From: Loigolactobacillus backii
GTDB lineage: Bacteria; Bacillota; Bacilli; Lactobacillales; Lactobacillaceae
DNA: 58,501 bases
Reading direction: 5' to 3'
NCBI RefSeq assembly: GCF_003946275.1
Contig: NZ_RHNQ01000005.1
Location: 1 to 58,501, forward strand
Shown: piece after piece, positions 27,311-36,375 of the stretch
Layout of the letters: every line of letters starts with the position of its first letter
Position numbering within the stretch: position 1 is the stretch's first letter
Translations under genes and position numbers: made by a program
The notes under the pieces: generated by a model
The model's input: the letters and a program-made list of their open reading frames with translations, nothing else
Told to the model about the DNA's origin: nothing
The model's database searches: none

Positions 27311-27348
27311 AAAAGGGACACCCTCTCCCCAGACGGTGTCCTTTTTGC
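27311..27348 (+). terminator. Terminator of the Ddl-like gene
   Basis: AAAAAGGGACACC pairs with GGTGTCCTTTTT, with a T run. Confidence 0.85.
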
Positions 27349-27399
27349 TGTGACAAAATTCATTTTGCCGCATTTCTGCTTTAAATTTTCAATTTTCGA

Positions 27400-29691
27400 C
27401 TATTCTTTTACGCCTAATTTAGCACGGACGTTATTGCGCGCCTGAACCATGTTCTTCAAAGCCGGAATTGTTTCGGCTTCTTTACGTGTCTTTAAACCAC
27501 AATCTGGATTAATCCAGAATTGATGAACGTCAATAACTTTTAGCGCACGGTTAATATTCTGTTCAATTTCTTCAACTGAAGGAATTCTTGGACTATGAAT
27601 ATCGTAAACACCTAATCCGATTTGCTTATCGTATTTAGTTTGTTCAAAGGCTTTGATACTTTCACCTTTAGAGCGTGACGATTCAATTGAAATGACATCA
27701 GCATCCAAGGCACTGATTGCTGGTAAGATATCCTCAAAATCAGAATAGCACATATGCGTATGAATCTGCGTCTCATCTTTAACACCAGTTGTGGTAATCT
27801 TGAAGGCTTTAACTGCATTATCCAAATATTCTTGCCGGTAGCGTGGCTTTAACGGTAATCCTTCACGCAAAGCTGGTTCATCAACTTGAATAATCTTAAT
27901 GCCGGCATCTTCCAAGGCCTTAACTTCATGACGCAGAGCCAAACCAATCTGATCAGCAACTAGGTTCTTTGGCAAATCATCACGAACAAAGCTCCAGTTA
28001 ATAACTGTGACGGCTGAGGTTAACATGCCCTTAACTAGTCGATCAGTCTGTTTTTGTGCAAAAACAGTGTCACGAACCGTGATTGGTTTTGTCCACTGAA
28101 CGTCACCGAAAACTAATGGTGGCTTAACGCAACGTGAACCATAGCTTTGAACCCAACCATTTTGGGTTGTGGTGAAACCTTTTAATTTCTGGCCGAAATA
28201 TTCAACCATGTCAGTTCGTTCAAATTCACCGTGAACCAGAACATCGATATCCAAATCTTCTTGAATCTTAATCCAACGCTTCGTTTCTTTATCCAGAAAT
28301 TCTTGGTAGGCCTCATTGGATAAATCACCCTTACGCCAGGCCTTCCGCTGGGACCGTACTTCAGGTGATTGGGGAAAACTACCAATTGTTGTTGTTGGTA
28401 AAACCGGTAAGTTCAAAACGCTTTGAGCCTTAACCCGCTGTGGATAGGTCGAATGACGCTCCGTTTTAGAAGCTAGAATAGTTTGAACGGCTTCCTTAAC
28501 TTTAGCGTTATTCCGGTGTTCCGATTGATTCAATCGATCCAATGCATTTTTACTGTCCGCTAATTCAGCCGTAATATCTACACCATTCGCACCCTTGGTC
28601 AAGGTTACAATTTCAGCTATCTTTTCATCAGCAAATGCCAAGCCGCCCTTAATTACTGGATCAAGTTTGGCCTCATTTTTAACGGTGATTGGCACGTGAA
28701 GTAATGAATTAGAAGCCTGTAACCAAAGCTGATCCGATTTAACGGCCTGCTCAATCTTGGCGACTAATTCCTGCTTCTTAGCTAAATCACTACGCCAAAT
28801 ATTTCGCCCATCCACGATACCAGCGGCCAAAACCTTACCTTCAGGGAAACCATTGGTTTGAAGGGCCTTGAGATTTTCACCATGATCGTGAACAAAATCA
28901 AGTCCAAAACCAGCAGCTGGTAAGTTGACAATATCTTGATAATAGTCAACGGCCGCAAAATAAGTTTGAACTAAAATTTTAACTTCTGGAGCTGCTTCAT
29001 GCAATGCTTCTAAAACTTTTTTATAAAGTTGAATTTCTTTTTTATCCGCTAAGGTGGCTAAGGTTGGTTCATCTAATTGAACCCATTTAACACCGGCAGT
29101 AGCTAATTCTTTGAAAATCTGAACGTAGAGTGGCAAAAGTTCAGCCAACAACTGATCAAGTAATTCACCACGAACATATTCATCATTAACTTTGCTTAAC
29201 TTCAAGAAGCTAACTGGGCCTAAAATAACTGGCTTACCGTCAATTCCTAATTCAGCCTTAGCTTCCTTGTAATAAGTCAACCATCGATTATCTAGTAATT
29301 GAAAATGAACATGATCTAGTTCAGGAACGATGTAATGGTAGTTTGTATTGAACCACTTAGTCATTTCAGCGGCCACGGCATCCTTAGTCCCCCGGGCAAT
29401 ATTATAGTAATCACTTAAACTCAATTTGCTTGTAAAAGTTCCAAAACGTTGTGGAACGACACCAAAAGCCGCCGCCGTATCCAAAACGTGATCATAATTA
29501 GAATAATCGGCAACTGGAATTAAATCGACACCGGCAGTCTGCTGCTTTTTTAAATTGGCTAACCGAAGTGCTTTAGTCCCTTCTAAAAATTCTGTTTCAT
29601 CAATTTTGTTTGCCCACAGATGTTCCAGTAAGAACTTCCATTCGCGCTTTTCACCAATTCGTGGATAACCTGCATTACTACTCTTTACCAT
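27400..29691 (-). CDS. metE: Cobalamin-independent methionine synthase
   Basis: A 763-residue enzyme that moves a methyl group from methyltetrahydropteroyltri-L-glutamate to homocysteine. It is made of two barrels: the N-terminal one begins [15 protein letters not shown] and the C-terminal one begins near [16 protein letters not shown]. Zinc and homocysteine ligands appear in THMCYSDF and NPDCGLKTR, with WVQLDEPTL and [11 protein letters not shown] as conserved acid motifs. The start at 29691 has GAGGAGG upstream. A Met T-box controls it. Confidence 0.97.
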   Translation of the reverse strand: MVKSSNAGYPRIGEKREWKFLLEHLWANKIDETEFLEGTKALRLANLKKQQTAGVDLIPVADYSNYDHVLDTAAAFGVVPQRFGTFTSKLSLSDYYNIARGTKDAVAAEMTKWFNTNYHYIVPELDHVHFQLLDNRWLTYYKEAKAELGIDGKPVILGPVSFLKLSKVNDEYVRGELLDQLLAELLPLYVQIFKELATAGVKWVQLDEPTLATLADKKEIQLYKKVLEALHEAAPEVKILVQTYFAAVDYYQDIVNLPAAGFGLDFVHDHGENLKALQTNGFPEGKVLAAGIVDGRNIWRSDLAKKQELVAKIEQAVKSDQLWLQASNSLLHVPITVKNEAKLDPVIKGGLAFADEKIAEIVTLTKGANGVDITAELADSKNALDRLNQSEHRNNAKVKEAVQTILASKTERHSTYPQRVKAQSVLNLPVLPTTTIGSFPQSPEVRSQRKAWRKGDLSNEAYQEFLDKETKRWIKIQEDLDIDVLVHGEFERTDMVEYFGQKLKGFTTTQNGWVQSYGSRCVKPPLVFGDVQWTKPITVRDTVFAQKQTDRLVKGMLTSAVTVINWSFVRDDLPKNLVADQIGLALRHEVKALEDAGIKIIQVDEPALREGLPLKPRYRQEYLDNAVKAFKITTTGVKDETQIHTHMCYSDFEDILPAISALDADVISIESSRSKGESIKAFEQTKYDKQIGLGVYDIHSPRIPSVEEIEQNINRALKVIDVHQFWINPDCGLKTRKEAETIPALKNMVQARNNVRAKLGVKE

Positions 29692-29721
29692 ATTAACTTC
29701 CTCCTCATTTTTAACCAATAA

Positions 29722-30005
29722 AAAAACAGTTTCGTCCTAACCAAAGGACGAAACTGTTAAATTTCGTGGTGCCACCTTACTTTTCTATTCTTTCGCAAAA
29801 ATAGACTCTGACAGTACAGTATGATACCTAGACTGTCGTGCTGTTAACGGGCACAACCGTTGTCGCCTAGCTATTGCTCAACGACACCATTCAGAGATCA
29901 TCTTCACCGACTTGATCAAGGTCCTCTTCCACCAATTAGGACTCGCTTGTCTTGTTCTCATCAACTACTCTTCTCGTCTTCATGTTCTCATTTAATTTTC
30001 ATAAT
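29722..30005 (-). promoter_or_regulatory. T-box leader, methionine specific, controlling metE
   Basis: On the minus strand AAGGTGGCACCACG (about 29764-29777) is followed by a terminator stem (CAGTTTCGTCCT with AGGACGAAACTG, 29725-29759) and a T run. In stem I an ATG codon at 29899-29901, preceded by GAAG and followed by A, is the likely specifier. Confidence 0.9.
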
Positions 30006-30015
30006 TAATGTATAA

Positions 30016-30044
30016 AGAATAACATCATCATTTATCTCTGTCAA
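30016..30044 (-). promoter_or_regulatory. Promoter of the metE T-box transcript
   Basis: TTGACA (30039-30044), 17 bp, TATTCT (30016-30021). The rest of 30045-30143 shows nothing else. Confidence 0.75.
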
Positions 30045-30143
30045 CCACGTTTTATTATTTACAGGTTTAAATCATTTATCTCATGGTAATTTAACTTAAG
30101 AAATGTTTTGAATGATGTTTAACTCATATCTCAACAATAATGG

Positions 30144-30956
30144 TCAGTTATTTAAGAAAGTAAAATACTGTGTTAAAAAGTCCGCCACGCCGTCTTCATC
30201 ATTGCTGGTTGTCAGCGCTGACCCATAAGTTTTAATGGCTGCCGGTGCATTGGCCATAACAACTCCCACTTGGGCCAGCTGTAACATGCCAATATCATTT
30301 TGTTCATTACCAAAGGCCATTAAATTGGCCGGTGATAAATTAAGGTGAGTCAGTAATTGACTTAGGCCGGTTGCCTTATCAACGCCAGGTTTAAGAAATT
30401 CAAGTTCGTTTGGTAGCGAGCGCACAATGTGAAACTGGTGGTGAAAGGTTTCCGGAATTTGTAAGGCTAATTGGTCCGTCATTTTCGCGTTACTTTTCGA
30501 AACGACTTTAGCAAAAGGGCCCGCCGATAATGTTGCAAAAGTTGTTGGCACAAACTCTAGTAATTGGCCTAACGCCGCTTGGTAAGTCGATTGAGGTAAC
30601 TCACTCAGTGAATAAACGCGCTTAAAATCAAGTACATCTAGTGGCGCCTGAATTTTTTGTGCCAGCCGATACAATGGTCGCAGATCATCTTTACTAAGCG
30701 CACTCTGTACTAAGGCTTCTTGGGTCACATTGTTGCTAACAACTGCACCATTAAAATTGATTGAGAAATCATCCGCTTGAAATAAATTCAGGTCATTTAA
30801 ATAGGGCACAATTGCATTAATTGCCCTGCCAGTACACAATACTATGTATATTCCGTGTTGCCGTAGCCGATAAAGTATTTGTCGTGTTCGTAAGCTAATC
30901 GTGAGTTGCGATGTTAATAACGTACCATCCAGATCCAGAGCAATCATTTTAATCAT
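30144..30956 (-). CDS. HAD superfamily Cof-type phosphatase
   Basis: A 270-residue HAD hydrolase of the Cof/IIB group, which dephosphorylates sugar phosphates or flavin precursors. Motif I is ALDLDGTLLTS, motif II lies in VLCTGR, and the C-terminal motifs are KATGLSQLLTHL and MAFGNEQNDIGMLQLA. The last carries an Asn-Glu where many relatives have GD..ND, still within family variation. The start at 30956 has GGGGGAA 6 bp upstream; a TTG six codons earlier is less likely. Substrate unknown. Confidence 0.88.
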   Translation of the reverse strand: MIKMIALDLDGTLLTSQLTISLRTRQILYRLRQHGIYIVLCTGRAINAIVPYLNDLNLFQADDFSINFNGAVVSNNVTQEALVQSALSKDDLRPLYRLAQKIQAPLDVLDFKRVYSLSELPQSTYQAALGQLLEFVPTTFATLSAGPFAKVVSKSNAKMTDQLALQIPETFHHQFHIVRSLPNELEFLKPGVDKATGLSQLLTHLNLSPANLMAFGNEQNDIGMLQLAQVGVVMANAPAAIKTYGSALTTSNDEDGVADFLTQYFTFLNN

Positions 30957-31002
30957 TTCATATTCCCCCAACAATTACATTATACGCGTGTGAAAAAAGC
31001 GC

Positions 31003-31031
31003 TTGCATTTCAACTGCCGACTTGCTATTCT
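31003..31031 (+). promoter_or_regulatory. Promoter of the S-box transcript
   Basis: TTGCAT (31003-31008), 17 bp, TATTCT (31026-31031), about 20 bp before the aptamer. Confidence 0.65.
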
Positions 31032-31051
31032 GAAGGTAGAAAAGTAAAGAC

Positions 31052-31212
31052 GTCTTATCCAGAGTGTTTTAGGGAACTGGCCCGGTGAGAACACAGCAAC
31101 CTACTTGTATGAGCAAGGTGCTAATTCCAGCAGCAACAAGCTGAAGAGATAAGGAGCTAAACGTGAGATTCCAAACGCTTCTTCGGCTAACAAGCTAAGG
31201 GGCGTTTTTATT
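31052..31212 (+). promoter_or_regulatory. SAM-I (S-box) riboswitch with terminator
   Basis: The aptamer spans 31052-31154: P1 arms TCTTATC and GAGATAAG, the core AGGGAACTGGCCCGGTGAG, CAGCAACC, and AAGGTGCTAATTCCAGCAG. These match the S-box consensus closely. A terminator follows: AAACGCTTCTT (31173-31183) pairs with AAGGGGCGTTT and is followed by a T-rich run. High SAM should end transcription before the 52-residue ORF. Confidence 0.92.
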
Positions 31213-31246
31213 TTCTAAATCAAATTTAGAAAGGATGGAATAGATC

Positions 31247-31405
31247 ATGCGCTTATCAGAAGAAAATTTTCGAAAAGTCATCACCGTTAGAACAGATGAA
31301 CAACCATCAACTAATGTTACTGCCAATCTCATTCGGCGAGCAATGAAGGATGCCTTGGCCCGCCACACAACAACTAATAAACCGGATAAATCGATTAAAG
31401 CCTAG
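31247..31405 (+). CDS. Small protein of 52 residues under S-box control
   Basis: The ORF begins ATG after AGAAAGGATGG and encodes a basic, soluble peptide starting MRLSEENFRKVITVRTDEQP and ending DKSIKA. I recognise no family. It has no membrane segment or cysteines. It is the only ORF between the S-box terminator and the next hairpins, so it is either the true target, a remnant of a lost methionine or sulfur gene, or a short reading frame in a regulatory RNA. Confidence 0.55.
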   Translation: MRLSEENFRKVITVRTDEQPSTNVTANLIRRAMKDALARHTTTNKPDKSIKA

Positions 31406-31465
31406 CGTTTATTTAGAAGGACGTTTGGGCTCTGCTTCGCTGCACTATCCAAACAGAAATAAACG
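31406..31465 (+). other. Long hairpin after the S-box ORF
   Basis: CGTTTATTT (31406-31414) pairs with AAATAAACG (31457-31465), and inside it GTTTGG (31423-31428) pairs with CCAAAC (31449-31454). No T run follows, so it is a structured 3' region rather than an obvious terminator. Confidence 0.6.
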
Positions 31466-31474
31466 TGCTATAGT

Positions 31475-31592
31475 ACTCATATAAGGTGCCAGACCTTATT
31501 GGACTTCGAGTCCGAAACGTGTTTAACACGTCCGCACTCTTTATGAGTGCCAAAACAGCCACCCCAACTACTTTGGTGGCTGTTTTTTTTAT
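31475..31592 (+). ncRNA. Candidate structured RNA: string of hairpins ending in a terminator
   Basis: In succession: ATAAGGT/ACCTTAT around GCCAG, GGACT/AGTCC around TCG, ACGTG/CACGT around TTTAA, and GCACTC/GAGTGC around TTTAT. Then comes a strong terminator (ACAGCCACC with GGTGGCTGT and eight T). ACTCATA at 31475-31481 can instead pair with TATGAGT at 31542-31548, closing a multibranch and excluding the fourth hairpin. It may be the 3' end of the S-box transcript or a separate RNA. No known family recognised. Confidence 0.55.
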
Positions 31593-31735
31593 GTAAAAAA
31601 TGGCTCCAAAGGCACAAAAAGTTTAAGCGCCTTTGGAGACCTAATTTAATTTAGAAACACTCACGAAAGTAATTTCAAGATAGAATCTCGTTCTTCGTAA
31701 ATTTTTACTAAAGTATTCTGCAGTAAGACTGCCTT

Positions 31736-31927
31736 TTAATTTCCACCCATGAATTCTTTCAAGCGCTGAATTTCGTCCGCATTTGGTTCGACTTCATTAG
31801 ATTTAATATCATGAATCCGTTCAACCGAAACGTGGCTGGAAAACGCCATTTCATTATCAGTTAAATCATGTTTCTTTTGATATTGGATAATCTGTTCTGC
31901 AAAGTCACTTAATTTATGCTCACTCAT
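31736..31927 (-). CDS. Small helix-turn-helix-like protein (LBP_cg2779-type)
   Basis: A 63-residue acidic protein: LSDFAEQIIQYQKKHDLTDN, AFSSHVSVERIHDIKSNE and EIQRLKEFMGGN. The pattern resembles the first helices of XRE-type DNA-binding domains and a short protein family common in lactobacilli (the LBP_cg2779-like proteins, from memory). The recognition helix would fall around SHVSVERIHDI. AAGGAAGAG stands before the ATG. It lies downstream of the macro-domain gene on the same strand, with 88 bp between. Confidence 0.7.
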   Translation of the reverse strand: MSEHKLSDFAEQIIQYQKKHDLTDNEMAFSSHVSVERIHDIKSNEVEPNADEIQRLKEFMGGN

Positions 31928-32015
31928 TCTAAAACACTCTTCCTTTCATGCTTAAAAACACCGGCTATTCAACTATTAATTGTCTTCTACTTAATTATCA
32001 GTTTACCACAATCAC

Positions 32016-32534
32016 TCATTTACCGGTATTTTTTAAGTGATCGGTCAGAGCTCTCTGATAAGCACGCATTGTTACTTCATCAAAACAGATCATCGTCACT
32101 TGTTGAACCTGCTTTGCCTGCTTTAAGAAATTTTGAATAGTTGCTACAGCAATATTAGCCGCAGCAGCTAATGGATAAGCGTAAACTCCGGTACTGATTG
32201 ATGGAAAGGCAACCGTTTGACAGGCGTATTTTTCAGCCAACGCCAAACTATTTTGGTAACTATTTCGAAGTAACTGTGCCTCATGCTTCTGCCCACCTTG
32301 CCAAATCGGTCCCGGTGTGTGAATCACAAACTTGGCCGGTAATAAAAATCCTGGTGTAATTCGTGCTTCACCAGTTGGACAGCCGTTAAACTTGCGACAA
32401 GCGGCCAATAATTTCGGCCCAGCAGCACGGTGGATTGCGCCGTCAACACCGCCGCCTCCAAGTAAACTAGTATTAGCAGCATTAACGATTGCATCTGCCT
32501 TTGATTTCGTAATATCACCCAGTTGAATTTCCAT
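32016..32534 (-). CDS. Macro domain protein, O-acetyl-ADP-ribose deacetylase (YmdB-like)
   Basis: A 172-residue stand-alone macro domain that binds ADP-ribose and probably deacetylates O-acetyl-ADP-ribose. GDITKSKADAIVNAANTSLL is the N-terminal signature, GGGGVDGAIHRAAG the ligand loop with the catalytic aspartate, and FPSISTGVYAYPL the second loop. Full length. Together with the HTH-like gene after it, it could form a small unit, but there is no toxin-like ADP-ribosyltransferase next to it. Confidence 0.93.
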   Translation of the reverse strand: MEIQLGDITKSKADAIVNAANTSLLGGGGVDGAIHRAAGPKLLAACRKFNGCPTGEARITPGFLLPAKFVIHTPGPIWQGGQKHEAQLLRNSYQNSLALAEKYACQTVAFPSISTGVYAYPLAAAANIAVATIQNFLKQAKQVQQVTMICFDEVTMRAYQRALTDHLKNTGK

Positions 32535-32821
32535 GGTACCGCCATCCCTTCAAGTTCATTCTAATCCAAAGTAAGTTCAAGTACCGTTTTTTGTTCAAAG
32601 TTTACTTCAAAAGGTTAAACTAAATTTAATTCGGCCCCAGTTCATTGTTAATCTATTTTTCAAAAACAACTGTGCTCACGATTTTTCTACGGTAGAATCT
32701 GGTTAAACGTGATCCGTAAAAGTACACTAGTTACACTCAGGGGCCAAGTAATATTCATTTAAATCGTACGGCATTCAAAATCTACATAATTTTTATCCTA
32801 TAGAATTGAGGCAATAAATTA

Positions 32822-33892
32822 GTGAAATATCCTTTAGATAGCAGCACACACTTGCGTGATTTCTTACTTGAACGTGGTGTGAGTATGACGGCAATTCACA
32901 CAGCAAAAAGTACAAACCAAAATAATCTCGAGACGTTTTTATACCATTACTATCGCCCTATGAAAAAAGTTGCCACTAAATTGGTGCCACTTTCAGAAGT
33001 AGTTGCTATCAATCGTGGAATCAACGGCCTTTCATTTTGGGACCATTTGTGCTTAGCAAATCAGATTGCTGTACTTCATGAAAAAAAATTACGCAAAAAT
33101 TTCGATGTACTTGATGCTCGCCAATATGCAGGTGCCGCCAACTTTTATGCCTCTAATGAAACAGCCAGCAATGGTGAGGGCTTAGCCGAAATGAGCTATT
33201 TTCAATCAAATCACAGCAACCAGTACATTTTAACTGGTAACGGCAATCACCGCACACTTTGTGCCAAATTATTTGGTGTCCCCGCGATACTTGCCAATAT
33301 CACTGATTACCAGATTGACAAGCCGGCCTATCATTACGCCAAACAATTACTGCAAATTTACCAAAACTTTTTAACTTTTCTCAGGCAACAACAATTGACC
33401 TACAAACTACGATCCGACAAGAATTCAGTCCAATTTTTCTGTAAGTCTAACTTAATCGGTCAATTTTCATTGCATTTTCCAGTTATCTTTTCCGACCGTC
33501 ATTTATTTAACAGCACTGATGTCCATCTCTTTCAGCAGGATCTCAACCAGATCAAACTTCAATTGCCACAAAAACAGGATTCGGACATCCCAGTTAGGTC
33601 GAATAAATTATCGTTTTCTATTCACCTGCAAACCGTAACTGCCGAACACCAGGCCGACTTTAATAACTGGCTAAAAAGTGGCTTCCTTTCTCCAAAAACA
33701 AGTGGTTTCCAATATCAATATTATTTTTCTGGTCGTCAATTTACTGATTTTGCGCTTACTGCGGCCGAAGCAAAACAGCAAGTCTACTTTGAATTACTTG
33801 CTAAAGTCGCTACGGCCAGACAATTAGGCATTCCGGGCAACTTATTAACGTCAGTCAGTGTGCAACCAGAAACTTTTCAAATCACAGTGTAA
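32822..33892 (+). CDS. Uncharacterised protein with ParB-like GNGNHRT motif
   Basis: A 356-residue soluble protein starting at GTG, with GAGG about 11 bp upstream. I do not recognise it as a whole. Residues about 55-170 look like a ParB/sulfiredoxin-type fold: VPLSEVVAINRGINGL and, near 137-155, ILTGNGNHRTLCAKLFGVPA, where the GNHR pattern matches the nucleotide-binding loop of ParB-like proteins. The C-terminal half is rich in Gln, Phe and Tyr with no known motif. No parA or plasmid genes are near. It is monocistronic and is followed by element B. Confidence 0.65.
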   Translation: MKYPLDSSTHLRDFLLERGVSMTAIHTAKSTNQNNLETFLYHYYRPMKKVATKLVPLSEVVAINRGINGLSFWDHLCLANQIAVLHEKKLRKNFDVLDARQYAGAANFYASNETASNGEGLAEMSYFQSNHSNQYILTGNGNHRTLCAKLFGVPAILANITDYQIDKPAYHYAKQLLQIYQNFLTFLRQQQLTYKLRSDKNSVQFFCKSNLIGQFSLHFPVIFSDRHLFNSTDVHLFQQDLNQIKLQLPQKQDSDIPVRSNKLSFSIHLQTVTAEHQADFNNWLKSGFLSPKTSGFQYQYYFSGRQFTDFALTAAEAKQQVYFELLAKVATARQLGIPGNLLTSVSVQPETFQITV

Positions 33893-33897
33893 AAAAT

Positions 33898-34746
33898 GGG
33901 GCCGGGACAAAAGTCCTAGCCCCTTACTATTACGATCATTACTCTAGAGCATCGTAGCGACCATATTTAAAACTATTAGCTAGTTTTCAGAACGCCAAAA
34001 CTTAACTGGAACAAGCCTGAACAGATTAGATTCCATTCCGGTGCGCGAGGACGGAACGCGTGGCGGGTTGGCGAGCTAACTTTTACCAGATAAGGGCAAA
34101 GCGGGGGTAAAAGTTGATCTCGCCAAGCCCGCATGATTCTACTTCACAATAGTGGATGATTTTCGGAACGAAAATCTTAGATGTTACGGACGATGACCAT
34201 TCAACTAAGGGCATAAATCGCCAAGTTGAAACATGGCTCTAAATGGCCCAAACCGCCATTAATAATCATCGACACAGCTGGTCCTCGCGCCCCTACATTC
34301 CATCTGGCCGCAGTGGAACATTTAAGCGCTGTCAGTGTTGACGGCCAATTAAGGCCGCCGTTAAGTTGTGCAGCATTAAAGCTGAATTGTACTAAACTAA
34401 ACAACTGATTAGTCAATAATTAGAACTCAACCACTGCCAAGGTGAAATGGAGGCGCTGGTGTATCAGCCGTGTCGAAGGTACTTGATGACCGAATTGTGG
34501 TCATTTAGTACTTTGCGTGATTGACAAGATCCATTTTCTTTTCCGAATGGTTTTAATCGGAAAGAAAATTAGCTTGTCAACGCGCCACGCGTTCCATACG
34601 CCAGCGCCGGAATGAAACCTGACTAAATCTGCCCACGTGTAATTCAGTGGCAAGCGGCATAAGCATTATTTTTAGTAGCGATATAATTTAATTTAAATAT
34701 GAGCGCTACACTCCACTAGAACGTAAACCCAAAACCGACTTTTGTT
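33898..34746 (-). repeat. Element B: approximately 850-bp modular palindromic repeat, inverted copy of element A
   Basis: Positions 34430-34746 read on the minus strand match 6735-7085 almost base for base. The same GGCGCTGGTGTAT/ATACGCCAGCGCC frame encloses the ATTTTCTTTCCGA and ATGACC/GGTCAT stems. The other half (33960-34290) matches 7320-7575 but carries an extra stem, AACTTTTACC with GGTAAAAGTT, missing from A. The centre (34290-34420) has diverged. The ends are a GGGACAAAAGTCCTAGCCCC stem and AAAACCGACTTTTGT. No gene is evident. Confidence 0.87.
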
Positions 34747-34870
34747 TCACTTCATTTTCTTTTTTCTACTAAACTGTAACTTCAAAATTGGTTGTAAATA
34801 ATTAGGCTTAAAAAACATAATTTGCTTGCTTTTAGACACACTAAATTAAATTCATTAAAAATTTTTCAAG

Positions 34871-35554
34871 TTATTTTTTATTAAAAATAGCCAGTGTCTG
34901 TTTATTTGCCTTGGTTACTTGAACTAACTTTCCCCGAACAGCCAGGCGGTTAACCCCACCATCAGCGCAGGTAATTAACGTCACGATCTTCTTACCGGGC
35001 ACATCATTAACCAAACTAGTGGCGTAAGGATTAACAACCTTCTTCATTATTACCCGATAACGGTACACGTGCTCCAAGTTCGTCAAATAAACGGCATCTC
35101 CCAACTTGATATTATCAAGTGGTGAAAAAAGGTTTGTCCCGTTATTCAACATATAATGACCAGCAAGCGCGTAATTTCGTTTACCCATTTGCTGGCCAGA
35201 CTTCATCGTTGCCCCACCAGTTGCTAGGGCATCATTAGACAGCCCCTTCACAACCGGCAAATGCATTCCTACGCTAGGAATACTCAATTTGCCAATCACT
35301 AAGAGCCCATTTTGGTGAACTGCCACGTGGGCCACTTGATTAACGCCCAACGACTTTACCTGTTTAAAATTAAAGGTTGTTTTCTTCTTTTCATTTTTAG
35401 CGATTTTAGTCTTTGTTACTTGCTCTACTCTATTTTGGCCAACCTCTTGGATGACCCAATTCTTAATTGGTTCATTAAAGATTAAAACTAAACCAACGAC
35501 TAATAATACGCCAATCAAAGTATTTATTAATATATTGCGCACGCGCTTAGACAC
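34871..35554 (-). CDS. srtA: Class A sortase
   Basis: A 227-residue transpeptidase that anchors LPxTG proteins to the cell wall. An N-terminal membrane segment (residues about 10-27) is followed by the beta-barrel. The catalytic set is visible: H133 in ALAGHYM, C196 in TLITCADGG and R204 in NRLAVRG. I prefer the GTG at 35554, 8 bp after AAGGAG, over the GTG at 35563, which overlaps that site. No LPxTG substrate is encoded in the window. Confidence 0.92.
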   Translation of the reverse strand: MSKRVRNILINTLIGVLLVVGLVLIFNEPIKNWVIQEVGQNRVEQVTKTKIAKNEKKKTTFNFKQVKSLGVNQVAHVAVHQNGLLVIGKLSIPSVGMHLPVVKGLSNDALATGGATMKSGQQMGKRNYALAGHYMLNNGTNLFSPLDNIKLGDAVYLTNLEHVYRYRVIMKKVVNPYATSLVNDVPGKKIVTLITCADGGVNRLAVRGKLVQVTKANKQTLAIFNKK

Positions 35555-35696
35555 ATTAAGCACTCCTTTTTTGTAATTACCTTTTAGTTTAGCGCAAAGT
35601 AAGTATTCGGTCTAATACTCAAACAAAAATACCGAAGCCCCTTCTTTGGTAAGCTACATCAACTAGTTAAATTTTGATCTAGCTTTTCTTTGCGAA

Positions 35697-35867
35697 CTAT
35701 TTACCAAGTTTGCGATAATCCTTAATAACAATAAAAATCCAAACCAGAACCAGAATGCCATAAACTAACGAGATATACCAACTATAATTAGCGTAAAAAC
35801 TTTGACAAAATAAAAATAGCCAGGCCGCTAGTAGCCAAAGTGACGGTAACTTAATTATTTTCATCAT
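35697..35867 (-). CDS. Small two-segment membrane protein, 56 residues
   Basis: The ORF starts ATG-ATG behind AGAAGTGAGAA and ends TAG. The product has two hydrophobic stretches, LWLLAAWLFLFCQSFYA and ISLVYGILVLVWIFIVI, and a basic tail KDYRKLGK. I do not recognise a family. It lies 142 bp upstream of the sortase gene on the same strand. Confidence 0.6.
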   Translation of the reverse strand: MMKIIKLPSLWLLAAWLFLFCQSFYANYSWYISLVYGILVLVWIFIVIKDYRKLGK

Positions 35868-36167
35868 TTACATTCTCACTTCTTTCTTAATGGTCGGAGC
35901 ATCGTGGAAAGATCATTCAAATTTCACTCCAAAATACCACTGGATTAACGTTGATTCATTAATTTATTTACATGCCACTTACTTCATTTTAGATTAACCT
36001 TATTACTTAACCATAATACAGCAAAATAGTTGATTAGAATTTTTAATATTAAAAACTCTATGCTATTGTAATAATGGTTTCAGAATTATTTTTTAGAAAT
36101 ATTTAACTATCTAGGTTGTTTTTAAAAATTACCTTTATTAGTTTCTCTCTGGCTAATTTAGTGGAAC

Positions 36168-36292
36168 CGTGTTTGGAAAAGCAACTTCCCGTAGTTAGGC
36201 CCGTGAACCAAACTTTTAGCGCACGTTCTAGAGTAATAATCTGCAGTTGCGGAGTAGAATCTAACCGTTTTTTCAACCACTCCTTAGCAGAT
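36168..36292 (-). repeat. Chimeric repeat joining short-family and hairpin-family modules
   Basis: It opens with GTGTTTGGAAAAGC, passes into GTAGTTAGGCCCGTGAACC and GCACGTTCTAGAGTAAT (right half of the hairpin family), then GCAGTTGCGGAGTAGAATC and GTTTTTTCAACCACTC (inverse of the short-family left end). The rest of 35868-36375 holds no gene. Confidence 0.75.
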
Positions 36293-36375
36293 ACATGTCT
36301 AAAAAATTAATTTTTATGATGTACCCTTACTTTAGTAATATTTTTCGCAATTATTTTGTAAAGAAGGTAATCCTT

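Noticed and set aside
31475-31552. tRNA-like cloverleaf: a 7-bp ACTCATA/TATGAGT stem followed by G and CCA
   Set aside because: The T-arm consensus is missing, the arm order and spacing are wrong (ten bases between the third hairpin and the 3' stem), and the D arm lacks the conserved G pair. Better seen as a multi-hairpin RNA.
32016-32534. Macro-domain gene with the small HTH gene as a DarTG-like toxin-antitoxin pair
   Set aside because: The macro domain is the common YmdB type and no DarT-like ADP-ribosyltransferase is encoded nearby.
34201-34416. Open frames on both strands in element B
   Set aside because: They lie in the diverged centre of the repeat and have no counterpart in element A.
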